50,698 nt of DNA from Sphingomonas sp. Ant H11 (GTDB lineage Bacteria > Pseudomonadota > Alphaproteobacteria > Sphingomonadales > Sphingomonadaceae), in the NCBI RefSeq assembly GCF_000797515.1, contig NZ_JSBN01000019.1, positions 1 through 50,698 of the forward strand, given 5' to 3'. Under the pieces are notes generated by a model. That model did not search any database, had not been told where the DNA came from, and saw only the letters and a list, made by a program, of their open reading frames with translations. Both the position numbers and the translations under genes were made by a program. Below, piece after piece: positions 37,330-46,030 of the stretch (position 1 is the first letter of the stretch; every line of letters begins with the position of its first letter).

Positions 37330-37363
37330 GAGGGCGACGTCCTAACCGCTAGACGAAGGGGCC
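37289..37363 (-). tRNA. tRNA-Glu (anticodon CTC)
   Basis: The minus strand from 37363 reads GGCCCCTTCGTCTAGCGG and folds into a full cloverleaf. The acceptor stem GGCCCCT / AGGGGTC has one G-U pair. The anticodon arm TCGCC-CTCTCAC-GGCGA has anticodon CTC (37330-37328). The T-loop is TTCGATT. The discriminator A and an encoded CCA (37291-37289) are present. It is the integration site at the right boundary of the mobile region. I could not find the duplicate of its 3' end that should mark the left boundary. Confidence 0.96.
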
Positions 37364-37504
37364 GTAAGGCGGAGGAGCGGCCTTACCGATCCCGCCTCGC
37401 GGCGTCAAGCGAAGTGCCGCGCGCTCGGAACCTGCCCGGCGCGTGGGCGTTTCCCTAGCCGATACCGCCCGCACCTGCGGAGTGGCGTAATGGGAGGATT
37501 TCCG

Positions 37505-37651
37505 ATGCTGTGGACCATCGTCGTCGTTTTGCTGGTGCTGTGGGCGCTGGGTTTTGCCGTTCATATTGGCGGTGGGTTGATCCACTTGCTGTTGGTGATC
37601 GCCTTGATCGTCGTGGTCGTTCGCCTGCTGCAGGGCCGCAGCGCGCTCTAA
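37505..37651 (+). CDS. Lmo0937-family small membrane protein, 48 aa
   Basis: The frame from ATG 37505 follows a GGAGG site and encodes MLWTIVVVLLVLWALGFAVH plus a second hydrophobic stretch (LIHLLLVIALIVVVVRLLQG), i.e. two membrane helices split by a GG turn. This is the pattern of the small Lmo0937-type membrane proteins, often linked to stress. It is the first clearly chromosomal gene after the tRNA. Confidence 0.77.
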   Translation: MLWTIVVVLLVLWALGFAVHIGGGLIHLLLVIALIVVVVRLLQGRSAL

Positions 37652-37675
37652 CGGATCCGCGCGGCGCGGGGCGGT

Positions 37676-39046
37676 TCAGGCCGCCGCGCGCCGCCGTTCC
37701 GCCATTTCCACGTTCAGCATTTCCGCAAGCAGGAAAGCGAGCTCGATCGACTGGCCCGCGTTGAGCCGCGGATCGCAATGCGTGTGATAGCGATCGGCGA
37801 GCGATTGTTCGGTCACGTCGACCGCGCCGCCGGTGCATTCGGTGACATTCTGCCCAGTCATCTCGGCATGAATGCCGCCCGCGATTGAGCCTTCCGCGCG
37901 GTGAACCGCAAAGAAGCCGCGCACTTCGGCCAGGATGCGGTCGAACGGGCGCGTCTTATAGCCCGTCGCTGCCTTCACCGTGTTGCCGTGCATCGGATCG
38001 CAGCTCCACACCACCGGATGCCCTTCGCGCAGCACCGCGCGCACCAATTTGGGCAGGCCCGCCTCGATCTTATCATGGCCATAGCGCGTGATCAGCGTCA
38101 TGCGGCCGGGCACGCGGTTGGGGTTGAGCGTGTCGAGCAAGCGCAGCAGCGCGTCGGGCTCAAGGCTTGGGCCGCACTTCATGCCGATCGGGTTGCCGAT
38201 GCCGCGCAGATATTCGACATGCGCGCTGCCTTCGAAGCGCGTGCGATCGCCGATCCACAGGAAGTGCGCGCTGGTGTCATACCAGTCGCCTGTCAGCGAA
38301 TCCTGCCGCGTCAGCGCCTGTTCGTAGCGCAGCAGCAGCGCCTCATGGCTGGTGTAGAAGCGCGTCTGCGCGAGTTGCGGCACCGTCTCCGGGCTGATGC
38401 CGCACGCGGCCATGAAATCGAGCGCTTCGCCGATGCGGTCGGCGGTTTCGGCATATTTTTTGGCCCAGGGGCTGCGGCCCATATAATCGAGCGTCCAGCG
38501 ATGGACTTGGGCGAGATTGGCATAGCCACCGCCAGCAAAGGCGCGCAGCAGATTGAGCGTCGCCGCCGACTGGCTATAGGCGCGGATCATGCGCTGTGGA
38601 TCGGGCAGGCGACCTTCGGGCGTGAACTCGATATCGTTGACGATGTCACCGCGATAGGCGGGCAATTCCACGCCATTTTGCACTTCGACATCGGACGAGC
38701 GCGGCTTGGCAAACTGCCCGGCCATGCGGCCGAGCTTCACCGTCGGCAGCTTCGACGCAAAGGTCAGCACCACCGCCATTTGCAGGATGACGCGGAAGGT
38801 GTCGCGGATGGTGTTGGCGCTGTGCTCGGCGAAGCTCTCGGCGCAATCCCCGCCTTGCAGCAGGAACGCCTTGCCCTCGGCGACGCGCGCGAGATCGGCG
38901 GTGAGGTTGCGCGCTTCCCCGGCGAACACCAAGGGCGGGAAGCTGGCGAGCGTGTCGGTTGCCGCGTCGAGCGCCGCCGCATCGGGATAGGTGGGCATCT
39001 GGCGCGCGTCGGCGCGCGTCCAGCTATCGGGGGCCCAGCTGCTCAT
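37676..39046 (-). CDS. Class II 3-deoxy-7-phosphoheptulonate synthase (DAHP synthase)
   Basis: This enzyme joins phosphoenolpyruvate and erythrose 4-phosphate in the first step of the shikimate pathway. The 456-residue protein has the class II hallmarks: [67 protein letters not shown] and [18 protein letters not shown]. The start is ATG 39046 ([14 protein letters not shown]) with GGAGA upstream. The reading frame is open through this start into an upstream HTH domain, so a longer fused product is possible. Confidence 0.95.
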   Translation of the reverse strand: MSSWAPDSWTRADARQMPTYPDAAALDAATDTLASFPPLVFAGEARNLTADLARVAEGKAFLLQGGDCAESFAEHSANTIRDTFRVILQMAVVLTFASKLPTVKLGRMAGQFAKPRSSDVEVQNGVELPAYRGDIVNDIEFTPEGRLPDPQRMIRAYSQSAATLNLLRAFAGGGYANLAQVHRWTLDYMGRSPWAKKYAETADRIGEALDFMAACGISPETVPQLAQTRFYTSHEALLLRYEQALTRQDSLTGDWYDTSAHFLWIGDRTRFEGSAHVEYLRGIGNPIGMKCGPSLEPDALLRLLDTLNPNRVPGRMTLITRYGHDKIEAGLPKLVRAVLREGHPVVWSCDPMHGNTVKAATGYKTRPFDRILAEVRGFFAVHRAEGSIAGGIHAEMTGQNVTECTGGAVDVTEQSLADRYHTHCDPRLNAGQSIELAFLLAEMLNVEMAERRRAAA

Positions 39047-39253
39047 GTCATTCTCCGTGCGAATCGAAATGTACCAATCGGCATGGGTGGCGATGCCATT
39101 GGCCGCGATCTGATTGACGACCGGGCCGCTGGCGCGCTTGCCATCTTCTTCCCAGCCCTGAACGGTGGAGCCGGGCGCGCCATACCACGCGCCGAACGCC
39201 GCCCGGCTGAGCGCGCGCTCTTCGCGAAAGTGCTTGATCTTGAGGCCGGCCAT
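39047..39253 (-). CDS. Xre-like HTH domain, open in frame into DAHP synthase
   Basis: From ATG 39253 (or 39262) the frame encodes an about 65-residue helix-turn-helix domain: [20 protein letters not shown], then [20 protein letters not shown] and [11 protein letters not shown]. No stop separates it from the DAHP synthase, so the sequence as given predicts a 525-residue fusion. More commonly I would expect a separate small regulator; a one-base shift would end it at the TGA that overlaps the synthase ATG. Two similar operator-like sites lie just upstream. Confidence 0.65.
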
Positions 39254-39272
39254 CGTCGTCATGGGCGGCGCA

Positions 39273-39323
39273 TTACCCAATTGGGGTAAGGGCGGCAAGC
39301 GCGAATTTTCCCAGATGGGGTAA
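39273..39323. promoter_or_regulatory. Two operator-like sites upstream of the HTH/DAHP synthase gene
   Basis: TTACCCAATTGGGGTAA (39273-39289) and TTTCCCAGATGGGGTAA (39307-39323) share the pattern TTNCCC-N5-GGGTAA and are 34 bp apart. They sit 11-61 bp before the HTH start, where an autorepressor would bind. Confidence 0.55.
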
Positions 39324-39407
39324 ATTAGGGTTTGGGGTGAAGTTGGACGACCGGGATTGGTGGGAAGCGGTCGTTGACGCTGCACATCGAAGCTGTAGTT
39401 TTGACCG

Positions 39408-39854
39408 ATGCCCATTCGCCGCTCTCTCTGCGTAGTGTTCCTGTTGGGAATGAACTGTCCAGCTGTTGCTCGCAGTCCAGAGCCTAGAGTCGAAACTGGC
39501 TGGATTTCTGATGGAGTGAGGTCATGCGTCTTCGACGAAGGTCCTTCGACTTCGAAGCCAACCCATTGCTCTCAGTATCACCGCGTAATCGACCGCAAGA
39601 CCACAGGCGGTAGTGTGTGGAGCGAATATGAATGGATGTGGAAAGGCAGCAACGGCCTTGAAGTGCATTACCGTGCCCGTATCGGCACTGCCGGTATAAG
39701 CGCTTTCACCATCGGAGAACTGTTCGATGGTAGATCAAATCTACCGGGACGCGCGAGCAAGAACGCAGTTTCATATTCACCAAGCAGAGAGGAGTTGGTG
39801 ATTGGGGTGCCAGGTGAGGAGTACGAGTTCTCCGTAAAGGGTGGAGCGTTCTAA
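39408..39854 (+). CDS. Hypothetical secreted protein, 148 aa
   Basis: The N-terminus is a signal peptide ([20 protein letters not shown]) with an A-R-S-like cleavage region. The mature part has two Cys (SCVF, HCSQYH) and beta-type sequence ([20 protein letters not shown]). No family recognised. GC content is below that of its neighbours, which hints at a late arrival. The gene is divergent from the HTH/DAHP synthase unit. Confidence 0.6.
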   Translation: MPIRRSLCVVFLLGMNCPAVARSPEPRVETGWISDGVRSCVFDEGPSTSKPTHCSQYHRVIDRKTTGGSVWSEYEWMWKGSNGLEVHYRARIGTAGISAFTIGELFDGRSNLPGRASKNAVSYSPSREELVIGVPGEEYEFSVKGGAF

Positions 39855-39938
39855 CCGTCAAGCCGACAAGTCAGTCGGCGTTTACCTGACGTCCGCAAGT
39901 GGGCGACTTCTGCCTGCCGGGATGGATCAGACCGCTCC

Positions 39939-40877
39939 CTAATACCCCGCCCCCAAATCCACGACATTTTCCATCGCCCGTCCCGCCAGGAAAGCGTCGA
40001 GGTTGCGCAGGAACAAGGCGGTGGCGCGCTGGAACATTTTGGTCTGGCTGCGGCCCGACAGGTGCATACTGTGGATCGCATTGGGCGCGGACCATAAGGG
40101 ATGCTCGGCGGGCAGGGGTTCGGGGGTGACGGTGTCGAGGAAGGCCCCGGCGATCGTCTTTTGGGTCAGCGCCGCGATCAGCGCGTCCTGATCGACCATG
40201 TCGCCGCGCGCGATGTTGATGAGCCAAGCGTCGGGCTTCATCGCAGCAAGCTCGTCCGCGCCGATCAGCGTCTTGGTCGCGTCGGTTGAGGGGGCGGCGA
40301 GCACCACCCAGTCGAAATCGCCGAGCCGCGCTTTCCAGGCCTCGGGCGTCAGCGTGCCGCCCTGGCCCGAGCGGGTTACCCCCGTCACCGCGACACCGAA
40401 GGCGGCGAGCCGTTCGCCGATCAAGCGCCCGATTGCGCCATAGCCGACGATCAGCGCGGCTGTTTCGAACAGTTCGAGGCGGCCCGGGGCATAATCGGGC
40501 CATTCGTGGCGGTCGGCGCTGCGCACCACCCTGTCGAAGCGCTTGGCGGCGGCGAGGATGCCGAGCACGGCATATTCGGCCACCGCGATGGCATTGATGC
40601 CCGCGCCATTGGTCACCACCGTCCCGCGCGCGGCGAGTGTCGGCAAATCGAGCGCCTCGACCCCGGCGATCGCGGTGAACAGCCATTTGAGCGATGTCCC
40701 CGCCGCCACCGCTTCCGGGGTCAGCCCGTGCGGATAGAGGTCGACCCAGCCGATTTCGGCGTCGGCCATCGCGGTCGTCGCTTCCTCGCGCGTCGTCACC
40801 CAGGTCACTTCAAGCGCGTCAGGAAGCCGATGTTCGATCAGCGCGCGCGCGAGCGCAGGGAGGACGGCCTTCATCAA
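39939..40877 (-). CDS. D-2-hydroxyacid dehydrogenase family protein
   Basis: NAD(P)-dependent oxidoreductase of the D-isomer 2-hydroxyacid dehydrogenase family; substrate unknown. It has the Rossmann motif IVGYGAIGRLIGERLAAFG, the conserved Arg in LINIARGDMVDQDAL, the Glu in DTVTPEPLPAEHPLW and the His in HSMHLSGRS (some family members have a His-Gly at this site). 312 residues, start ATG 40877. Monocistronic. Confidence 0.9.
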   Translation of the reverse strand: MMKAVLPALARALIEHRLPDALEVTWVTTREEATTAMADAEIGWVDLYPHGLTPEAVAAGTSLKWLFTAIAGVEALDLPTLAARGTVVTNGAGINAIAVAEYAVLGILAAAKRFDRVVRSADRHEWPDYAPGRLELFETAALIVGYGAIGRLIGERLAAFGVAVTGVTRSGQGGTLTPEAWKARLGDFDWVVLAAPSTDATKTLIGADELAAMKPDAWLINIARGDMVDQDALIAALTQKTIAGAFLDTVTPEPLPAEHPLWSAPNAIHSMHLSGRSQTKMFQRATALFLRNLDAFLAGRAMENVVDLGAGY

Positions 40878-40982
40878 TGTCTCCTATCGTGCGCGATCAC
40901 GATTCCCGGCGTACCGACAGATCGTCCCCCGCATTGTCTGCTGTGCAGCTTGAACGAGGAGGTGTGAGAAGGAAAGAGGGAG

Positions 40983-42410
40983 CTAGACCGCCAATTTCCA
41001 GTCCCAGGCCAGCGCATCACCATCCATCACCTCGACACCGACCGCCGCCAGTGCATCGCGAATCTCATCTGATCGGGTGAAGTTCTTTGCCGCACGCGCT
41101 TCTTTTCGGGCGGCGAGTTGGGCATCGATGTCCGCCTCGGTGACGATCGCGGTCACCGGGCGCACGCGGAGTTCGCTGCGGGTCAGCGTGGCGAGGTTGA
41201 GGCCCAGTACCGCATCGAAATCGTCGAGCGCCTGCAACCGAGTCGCGGGCGACAGGCGCTTGTCCGCCAGCAGCTCATCCAGCACCGGCAGCGCGCGCGG
41301 GGTACCCAGATCATCGCCGACCGCTTCCTCCAGCCGCGCCAGATAGGGTTCGGCATCGCCCTTCAGCGTGCCGTCATCGCGCGCGCGCAGGGCATCGCGC
41401 GCGATCACCAGCCGCTTCAGCCGCGTGAAGGCGGCGGCAAGGTTCTCCCACGTAAATTCCAACTCGCTGCGATAGTGCGCCTGCAGGCACATCATGCGGT
41501 AGGCGAGCGGATGGAAGCCCGCATCGACCAGCGTCTGCAAGCGCAGGAACTGACCCGTAGACTTGGACATCTTGCCGCCGCGGTCCACCAGGAAGTTGTT
41601 GTGCATCCACACTCGCGCGCCGGTGTCGTCGCACGCACAGAACGCCTGGTTCTGCGCGATCTCATTGGGATGATGGATCTCGCGGTGGTCGATCCCGCCG
41701 GTGTGGATGTCGAACGGGTGGCCAAGATGCTGCAGGCTCATCACCGAGCATTCGAGATGCCAGCCGGGCGCGCCCTTGCCCCAGGGGGAATCCCATTCCA
41801 TCTGGCGCTGCTCGCCGGGGGGCGACCGCCGCCAGATCGCAAAATCCTGCGGATGGCGCTTGCCCGAGACCGGATCGATCCGGCTTTCGCCTGCGTCGGA
41901 CACGGCGCGCGCCAGGCTGCCATAATCGGGCACGCGCGTGGTGTCGAAATAGAGCCCGCCGTCGATGAGATAGCAGTCCTGCTCGATTCGCTGGGCGAAT
42001 GCGATCATTTGCGGGATGTGGTCGGTGGCGACGGTCCATTCGGCGGGCGGATCGATATTGAGCCGCGCGACATCTTCCTTGAACGCCGCAGTATAATGCG
42101 CGGCGATTTCCCAGATCGACTTGGCCTGCGCGGCGGCGGCCTTTTCCATCTTGTCGTCGCCGGCATCGGCGTCGGAGGTCAAATGGCCGACATCGGTGAT
42201 GTTGATGACATGCTTGGTCGGGAAGCCCTTCCAGCGCAGCACGCGCCCGAGCGTATCGGCAAACAGGAAGGCGCGCATGTTGCCGATATGCTGATAGTTA
42301 TACACCGTCGGCCCGCAGGTGTAGATTCGCACCAGGCGCGGATCGATCGGGACGAACGGCTCCAGCGAGCGCGTGAGGCTGTTGTAGAAGGTGAGGGGCG
42401 TGCTGCTCAT
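40983..42410 (-). CDS. cysS: Cysteine--tRNA ligase
   Basis: Class I aminoacyl-tRNA synthetase charging tRNA-Cys. The HIGH motif appears as YQHIGNM (about residues 40-46) and KMSKS in GGKMSKSTG. The zinc ligands are Cys in IYTCGPTVYN, Cys in HLECSVM and His/Glu in GGIDHREIHHPNE. 475 residues, a normal length, start ATG 42410. The gene is intact. Confidence 0.98.
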   Translation of the reverse strand: MSSTPLTFYNSLTRSLEPFVPIDPRLVRIYTCGPTVYNYQHIGNMRAFLFADTLGRVLRWKGFPTKHVINITDVGHLTSDADAGDDKMEKAAAAQAKSIWEIAAHYTAAFKEDVARLNIDPPAEWTVATDHIPQMIAFAQRIEQDCYLIDGGLYFDTTRVPDYGSLARAVSDAGESRIDPVSGKRHPQDFAIWRRSPPGEQRQMEWDSPWGKGAPGWHLECSVMSLQHLGHPFDIHTGGIDHREIHHPNEIAQNQAFCACDDTGARVWMHNNFLVDRGGKMSKSTGQFLRLQTLVDAGFHPLAYRMMCLQAHYRSELEFTWENLAAAFTRLKRLVIARDALRARDDGTLKGDAEPYLARLEEAVGDDLGTPRALPVLDELLADKRLSPATRLQALDDFDAVLGLNLATLTRSELRVRPVTAIVTEADIDAQLAARKEARAAKNFTRSDEIRDALAAVGVEVMDGDALAWDWKLAV

Positions 42411-42563
42411 TGCGCCCGCTTACAGACCGCTCCGGCCCAAAGTCACGTAAAAGGTGCGGTATGCCTTGAAAGTTCGGGCATCGCCGTGTAGGGCGCACGC
42501 CTTGCGACGCGGACCTCATGTTCGCGGCGGCGCTTTTCTATCGATTCGGAGCTGTTCGGGTTT

Positions 42564-42770
42564 ATGCAAATCATCGTACGCGACAACAATGTCGACCAGG
42601 CGCTGCGCGCGCTCAAGAAGAAGCTGCAGCGTGAGGGCGTCTATCGCGAGATGAAGCTGCGCCGTCACTACGAGAAGCCGAGCGAGAAGCGCGCCCGTGA
42701 GCGCGCCGCTGCCGTACGCCGCGCGCGCAAGCTCGAGCGCAAGCGTATGGAACGCGACGGCGCACGGTAA
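42564..42770 (+). CDS. rpsU: 30S ribosomal protein bS21
   Basis: The 68-residue basic protein starts [20 protein letters not shown] and continues [16 protein letters not shown], the conserved bS21 pattern with an Arg/Lys-rich C-terminal helix. It functions in initiation on the 30S subunit. It is divergent from cysS with 153 bp between. Confidence 0.97.
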   Translation: MQIIVRDNNVDQALRALKKKLQREGVYREMKLRRHYEKPSEKRARERAAAVRRARKLERKRMERDGAR

Positions 42771-42853
42771 GATCGTGATCGGGCGGGCGCTGATGCCCGC
42801 CACGACCTGATTTCGCCTGCCTATCTTTCTCGACCCCCTGCCCGGGAGCCACC

Positions 42854-43435
42854 ATGTCGATCACCGCTGTCCCGCTAAAGCCCGTGAAGCGGAGCATTTT
42901 GGTGTATCTGTGGCTTGGCATCGCCGTCGCGCTGGTCGCGGCGGTTGCACTGGCGTTCCAGACTCAGGTCAATCCCGCTACGGCCTTCCTCGCGCACAAC
43001 GCGCGGACGAAGGGCGTGGTGACGACACCGTCGGGCCTGCAATATCAGGTGCTGACGCCGGGCACCGGGCCGAACCCGACCGACGCGGACGAAGTCCTCA
43101 TCACCTATGAGGGACGCCTGCTGGATGGCACCGTCTTCGACAAGTCGCAGCAGCCGACCCCGCTCGAGGTTGGTGGGGTCGTACCCGGGTTCAGCGAAGC
43201 GCTGAAGCTGATGAACAAGGGCGGCAAATATCGCCTGTGGCTCAAGCCGAGCCTTGGCTATGGCGAGCATGTGCCGCCCGGCGGCCCGATCCCGCCCAAT
43301 GCGGCGCTGGTGTTCGATGTCGAACTGCTCGATTCGATGCCGATCCTGAAGTACAAGCAAATGCAGCAGCAGATGATGCAGCAGCAGCAGGGGATGATGC
43401 CCCCGGGTGCCGGTGGACCGCCGACGGGCCGCTGA
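42854..43435 (+). CDS. FKBP-type peptidyl-prolyl isomerase, membrane-anchored
   Basis: An N-terminal membrane anchor (ILVYLWLGIAVALVAAVALAF) places the isomerase domain outside the cytoplasmic membrane. The FKBP domain runs from about residue 55: TPSGLQYQVLTPGTGPNP, ITYEGRLLDGTVFDKS, GGVVPGFSEALKLM and KPSLGYGEHVPPGG. The tail is a Gln/Met-rich stretch (KYKQMQQQMMQQQQGMM). 193 residues. It forms a tandem pair with the next gene. Confidence 0.93.
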   Translation: MSITAVPLKPVKRSILVYLWLGIAVALVAAVALAFQTQVNPATAFLAHNARTKGVVTTPSGLQYQVLTPGTGPNPTDADEVLITYEGRLLDGTVFDKSQQPTPLEVGGVVPGFSEALKLMNKGGKYRLWLKPSLGYGEHVPPGGPIPPNAALVFDVELLDSMPILKYKQMQQQMMQQQQGMMPPGAGGPPTGR

Positions 43436-43436
43436 T

Positions 43437-43991
43437 ATGCGCGCGATCGCATTTGCCGCCGGGCTGGCGGCGCTGCTCCTGACCAGTGGGATTGCGCAAG
43501 CGCGGGTCAAAAAGCCGCTCCCGCGTCGCGCCCAGCCAGTCGCCGCAGTGCCGGTTACGGCCGATGCTTTCCTCGCTGCGAACGCGCGCGTGCGCGGGGT
43601 CATCCAGACTCCGTCAGGCTTGCAATATCGGGTGGTGAAACCCGGAACCGGGACGGAAAAGCCGGGCGACGGAGACGTCGCGCTGGTCAACTATGTCGGC
43701 AAATTGACGAATGGCACGACCTTCGACAAAAGCGCCCAACCCACGCCCTTGCCCGTCGCGGGGCTCGTGCCGGGTTTCGCCGAAGCGTTGAAGGCGATGC
43801 CGCGCGGCGCGCAGTATCGGGTGTGGATTAAGCCAAGTCTGGGCTATGGCGAGGCCGGTTCCGGGCCGATCCCGCCAAAGTCGGTGCTGGTGTTCGACAT
43901 CGATTTGATCGATTTTATTTCGCAGGCCGCTTTTGACCAGTTGCGCCAGCAACAGCTTGCCGATCCCAAGACGGCTCCGGCCGCGCCCTGA
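43437..43991 (+). CDS. FKBP-type peptidyl-prolyl isomerase, periplasmic
   Basis: The start is ATG 43437, one base after the previous stop, so the two are a tandem pair. A cleavable signal peptide (MRAIAFAAGLAALLLTSGIA, then QA) precedes the FKBP domain (TPSGLQYRVVKPGTG, VNYVGKLTNGTTFDKS, AGLVPGFAEALKAM, KPSLGYGEAGSGPIPP). 184 residues. It probably arose by duplication of its neighbour. Confidence 0.93.
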   Translation: MRAIAFAAGLAALLLTSGIAQARVKKPLPRRAQPVAAVPVTADAFLAANARVRGVIQTPSGLQYRVVKPGTGTEKPGDGDVALVNYVGKLTNGTTFDKSAQPTPLPVAGLVPGFAEALKAMPRGAQYRVWIKPSLGYGEAGSGPIPPKSVLVFDIDLIDFISQAAFDQLRQQQLADPKTAPAAP

Positions 43992-44101
43992 CGGGCGGTA
44001 TCGAAAAACCGGCGTCCAAATTGATGGATGCCATATCCGGCCGGATCGGTATTGAGGCGTAACGAAGTAACCTTTCGCTAACGTATTTTTTCGGAGCAAA
44101 G

Positions 44102-44971
44102 ATGACCGTCCGCCCGTTGCGTAAAGCCGTTTTTCCTGTCGGTGGTCTTGGCACCCGCTTTCTCCCCGCAACCAAGGCAATGCCCAAGGAGATGCTGCCG
44201 GTCGTCGATCGCCCGTTGATCCAATATGCGGTGGACGAAGCGTTGGAAGCAGGCATCGAGCAGATGATCTTCGTCACGGGACGCGGAAAATCGGCGATCG
44301 AGGACCATTTCGACATCGCGTACGAGCTGGAGGCGACCATGACCGCGCGCGGCAAGTCGCTGTCGATCCTTGACGCCACCCGGCTCAAGCCGGGCGCGGT
44401 CGCCTATGTTCGCCAGCAGGAACCAATGGGTCTCGGCCACGCGGTGTGGTGCGCGCGCGATATCGTGGGGGATGAACCCTTTGCGGTTTTGCTCGCCGAC
44501 GATTTCATGGTGGGCAAGCCCGGTTGCCTGAAGCAAATGGTCGACGCCTATATGCAGGTCGGCGGCAACATTATCTGCGCGCAGGAAGTGCCGGAGGATC
44601 AGACGCACATGTATGGCGTGATCACGCCAGGCGTGCGCGACGGTGCCCTGACCGAAGTCAAAGGGCTGGTCGAAAAGCCCGCCAAGGGCACCGCGCCCTC
44701 CAACCTGTCGGTGATCGGCCGCTACATCCTCCAGCCCGAGGTGATGCGGGTGCTCGAAACCCAGGGCAAGGGCGCGGGTGGCGAAATCCAGCTGACCGAT
44801 GCAATGGCGCGGATGATTGGCAATCAACCCTTCCATGGGCTCACCTTTGACGGCAAACGCTATGATTGCGGCGATAAGGCTGGGTACGTAACCGCCAATC
44901 TGGCGGTGGCCGTCGGGCGCGCGGATATTGGCGAAGCCGTCCGTGCTTTTGCGGTCGACCTGCTGAAATAA
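44102..44971 (+). CDS. galU: UTP--glucose-1-phosphate uridylyltransferase
   Basis: Makes UDP-glucose from UTP and glucose 1-phosphate for polysaccharide synthesis. The nucleotidyltransferase signature is clear: KAVFPVGGLGTRFLPATKAM, KEMLPVVDRPLIQYAVDEAL, FVTGRGKSAIEDHFD, AVLLADDF and LVEKPAKGTAPSNL. 289 residues, normal length, start ATG 44102. It faces the convergent epimerase-wecC-wecB cluster. Confidence 0.96.
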   Translation: MTVRPLRKAVFPVGGLGTRFLPATKAMPKEMLPVVDRPLIQYAVDEALEAGIEQMIFVTGRGKSAIEDHFDIAYELEATMTARGKSLSILDATRLKPGAVAYVRQQEPMGLGHAVWCARDIVGDEPFAVLLADDFMVGKPGCLKQMVDAYMQVGGNIICAQEVPEDQTHMYGVITPGVRDGALTEVKGLVEKPAKGTAPSNLSVIGRYILQPEVMRVLETQGKGAGGEIQLTDAMARMIGNQPFHGLTFDGKRYDCGDKAGYVTANLAVAVGRADIGEAVRAFAVDLLK

Positions 44972-45000
44972 GGCTCGAGCGGTCGGGGCTGATCGGGCGC

Positions 45001-46012
45001 TCAGCAGCGCTCGATATAGCCGCGATACCAATCCACGAAACGGGGCACGCCGACATCGATCGAGGTGGTCGGTGCGAAGCCGAGGTCGTGCTGGATCGCG
45101 CTAATGTCGGCGAAGGTATCGGGCATGTCGCCCGGCTGCATCGGCGCGTTGATGCGGATGGCGGGCTTGCCGCACGCCGCCTCGATCAGGTCGATCAGCC
45201 GGTCGAGCCGCTCCGAACGGTGGTTGCCGATATTGTAGAGCCGGTGCGGGGCCGGGCTGCCGCCGGCCTTGATGCTGCCGTCATCGGCAGGCGGATGGTC
45301 GAGGCAGGCGACGATCCCGGCAACGATATCGTCGATATAGGTGAAATCGCGCCGCATATCGCCGTGATTGAACACCTGGATCGGGCGACCTTCGAGGATC
45401 GCGCTGGTGAACAGCCACATCGCCATGTCGGGCCGCCCCCACGGCCCATAGACGGTGAAGAAGCGTAACCCCGTTTGCGGCAGGCGATAGAGATGCGCGT
45501 AGGTTTCGCTCATCAACTCGTCGGCGCGCTTGGTCGCGGCGTAGAGCGACAAGGGGCGGTCGGCGCGGTCGTCGACCTTGAAGGGTACGCTCGCATCGCC
45601 GCCATAGATGGACGAGGACGACGCATAAACGAGATGCGCCACGCCGCGCTGCCGCCCGAGTTCGAGCAGGTTGAGGTGCCCGGCGATGTTCGAATGGATA
45701 TAGACGCGCGGATTGTCGATCGAATAGCGCACCCCCGGCCTGCGCGCCGAGATGGACGATGCGGGTGAATCGTGCGGACCCGAGCGCTGCATCGAGCGCG
45801 GCATGATCGGCGAAATCGACGCGGTGTAGCGTGAAGCGCCCCTCGGCCTCCGCCGCGATCGCCGCGACGCGCGCTTCCTTCAGGCTGACGGGATAATAAT
45901 CGTTGAAATTATCGATGCCGATGACGTGCTCGCCGCGCGCCAGCAGCGCGCGCGCGACGTGCATGCCAATGAACCCGGCGACACCGGTGACGAGGATGGG
46001 GTCGGTCGACAT
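45001..46012 (-). CDS. NAD-dependent epimerase, UDP-glucuronate 4-epimerase-like (one frameshift)
   Basis: Extended short-chain dehydrogenase acting on nucleotide sugars. It shows the Rossmann motif LVTGVAGFIGMHVARALLAR, IGIDNFNDYYPVSLKEAR (typical of UDP-glucuronate epimerases), the catalytic Ser region ASSSSIYGGD and the Y-x3-K in YAATKRADELM. One extra C in the C5 run 45732-45736 splits the frame; four C restore HLGAQAGVRYSIDNPRVYIH and about 336 residues. It follows the wecB-wecC pair and likely makes a uronic-acid precursor for an exopolysaccharide or LPS. Confidence 0.9.
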
Positions 46013-46030
46013 GGCGTTCCCTATCAGGCC

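Noticed and set aside
37901..39289. 462-codon plus-strand open frame
   Set aside because: It is antisense to the DAHP synthase; composition is a GC-bias shadow and no family is recognisable.
41118..42491. 457-codon plus-strand open frame
   Set aside because: Antisense to cysS, which is intact with HIGH and KMSKS motifs.
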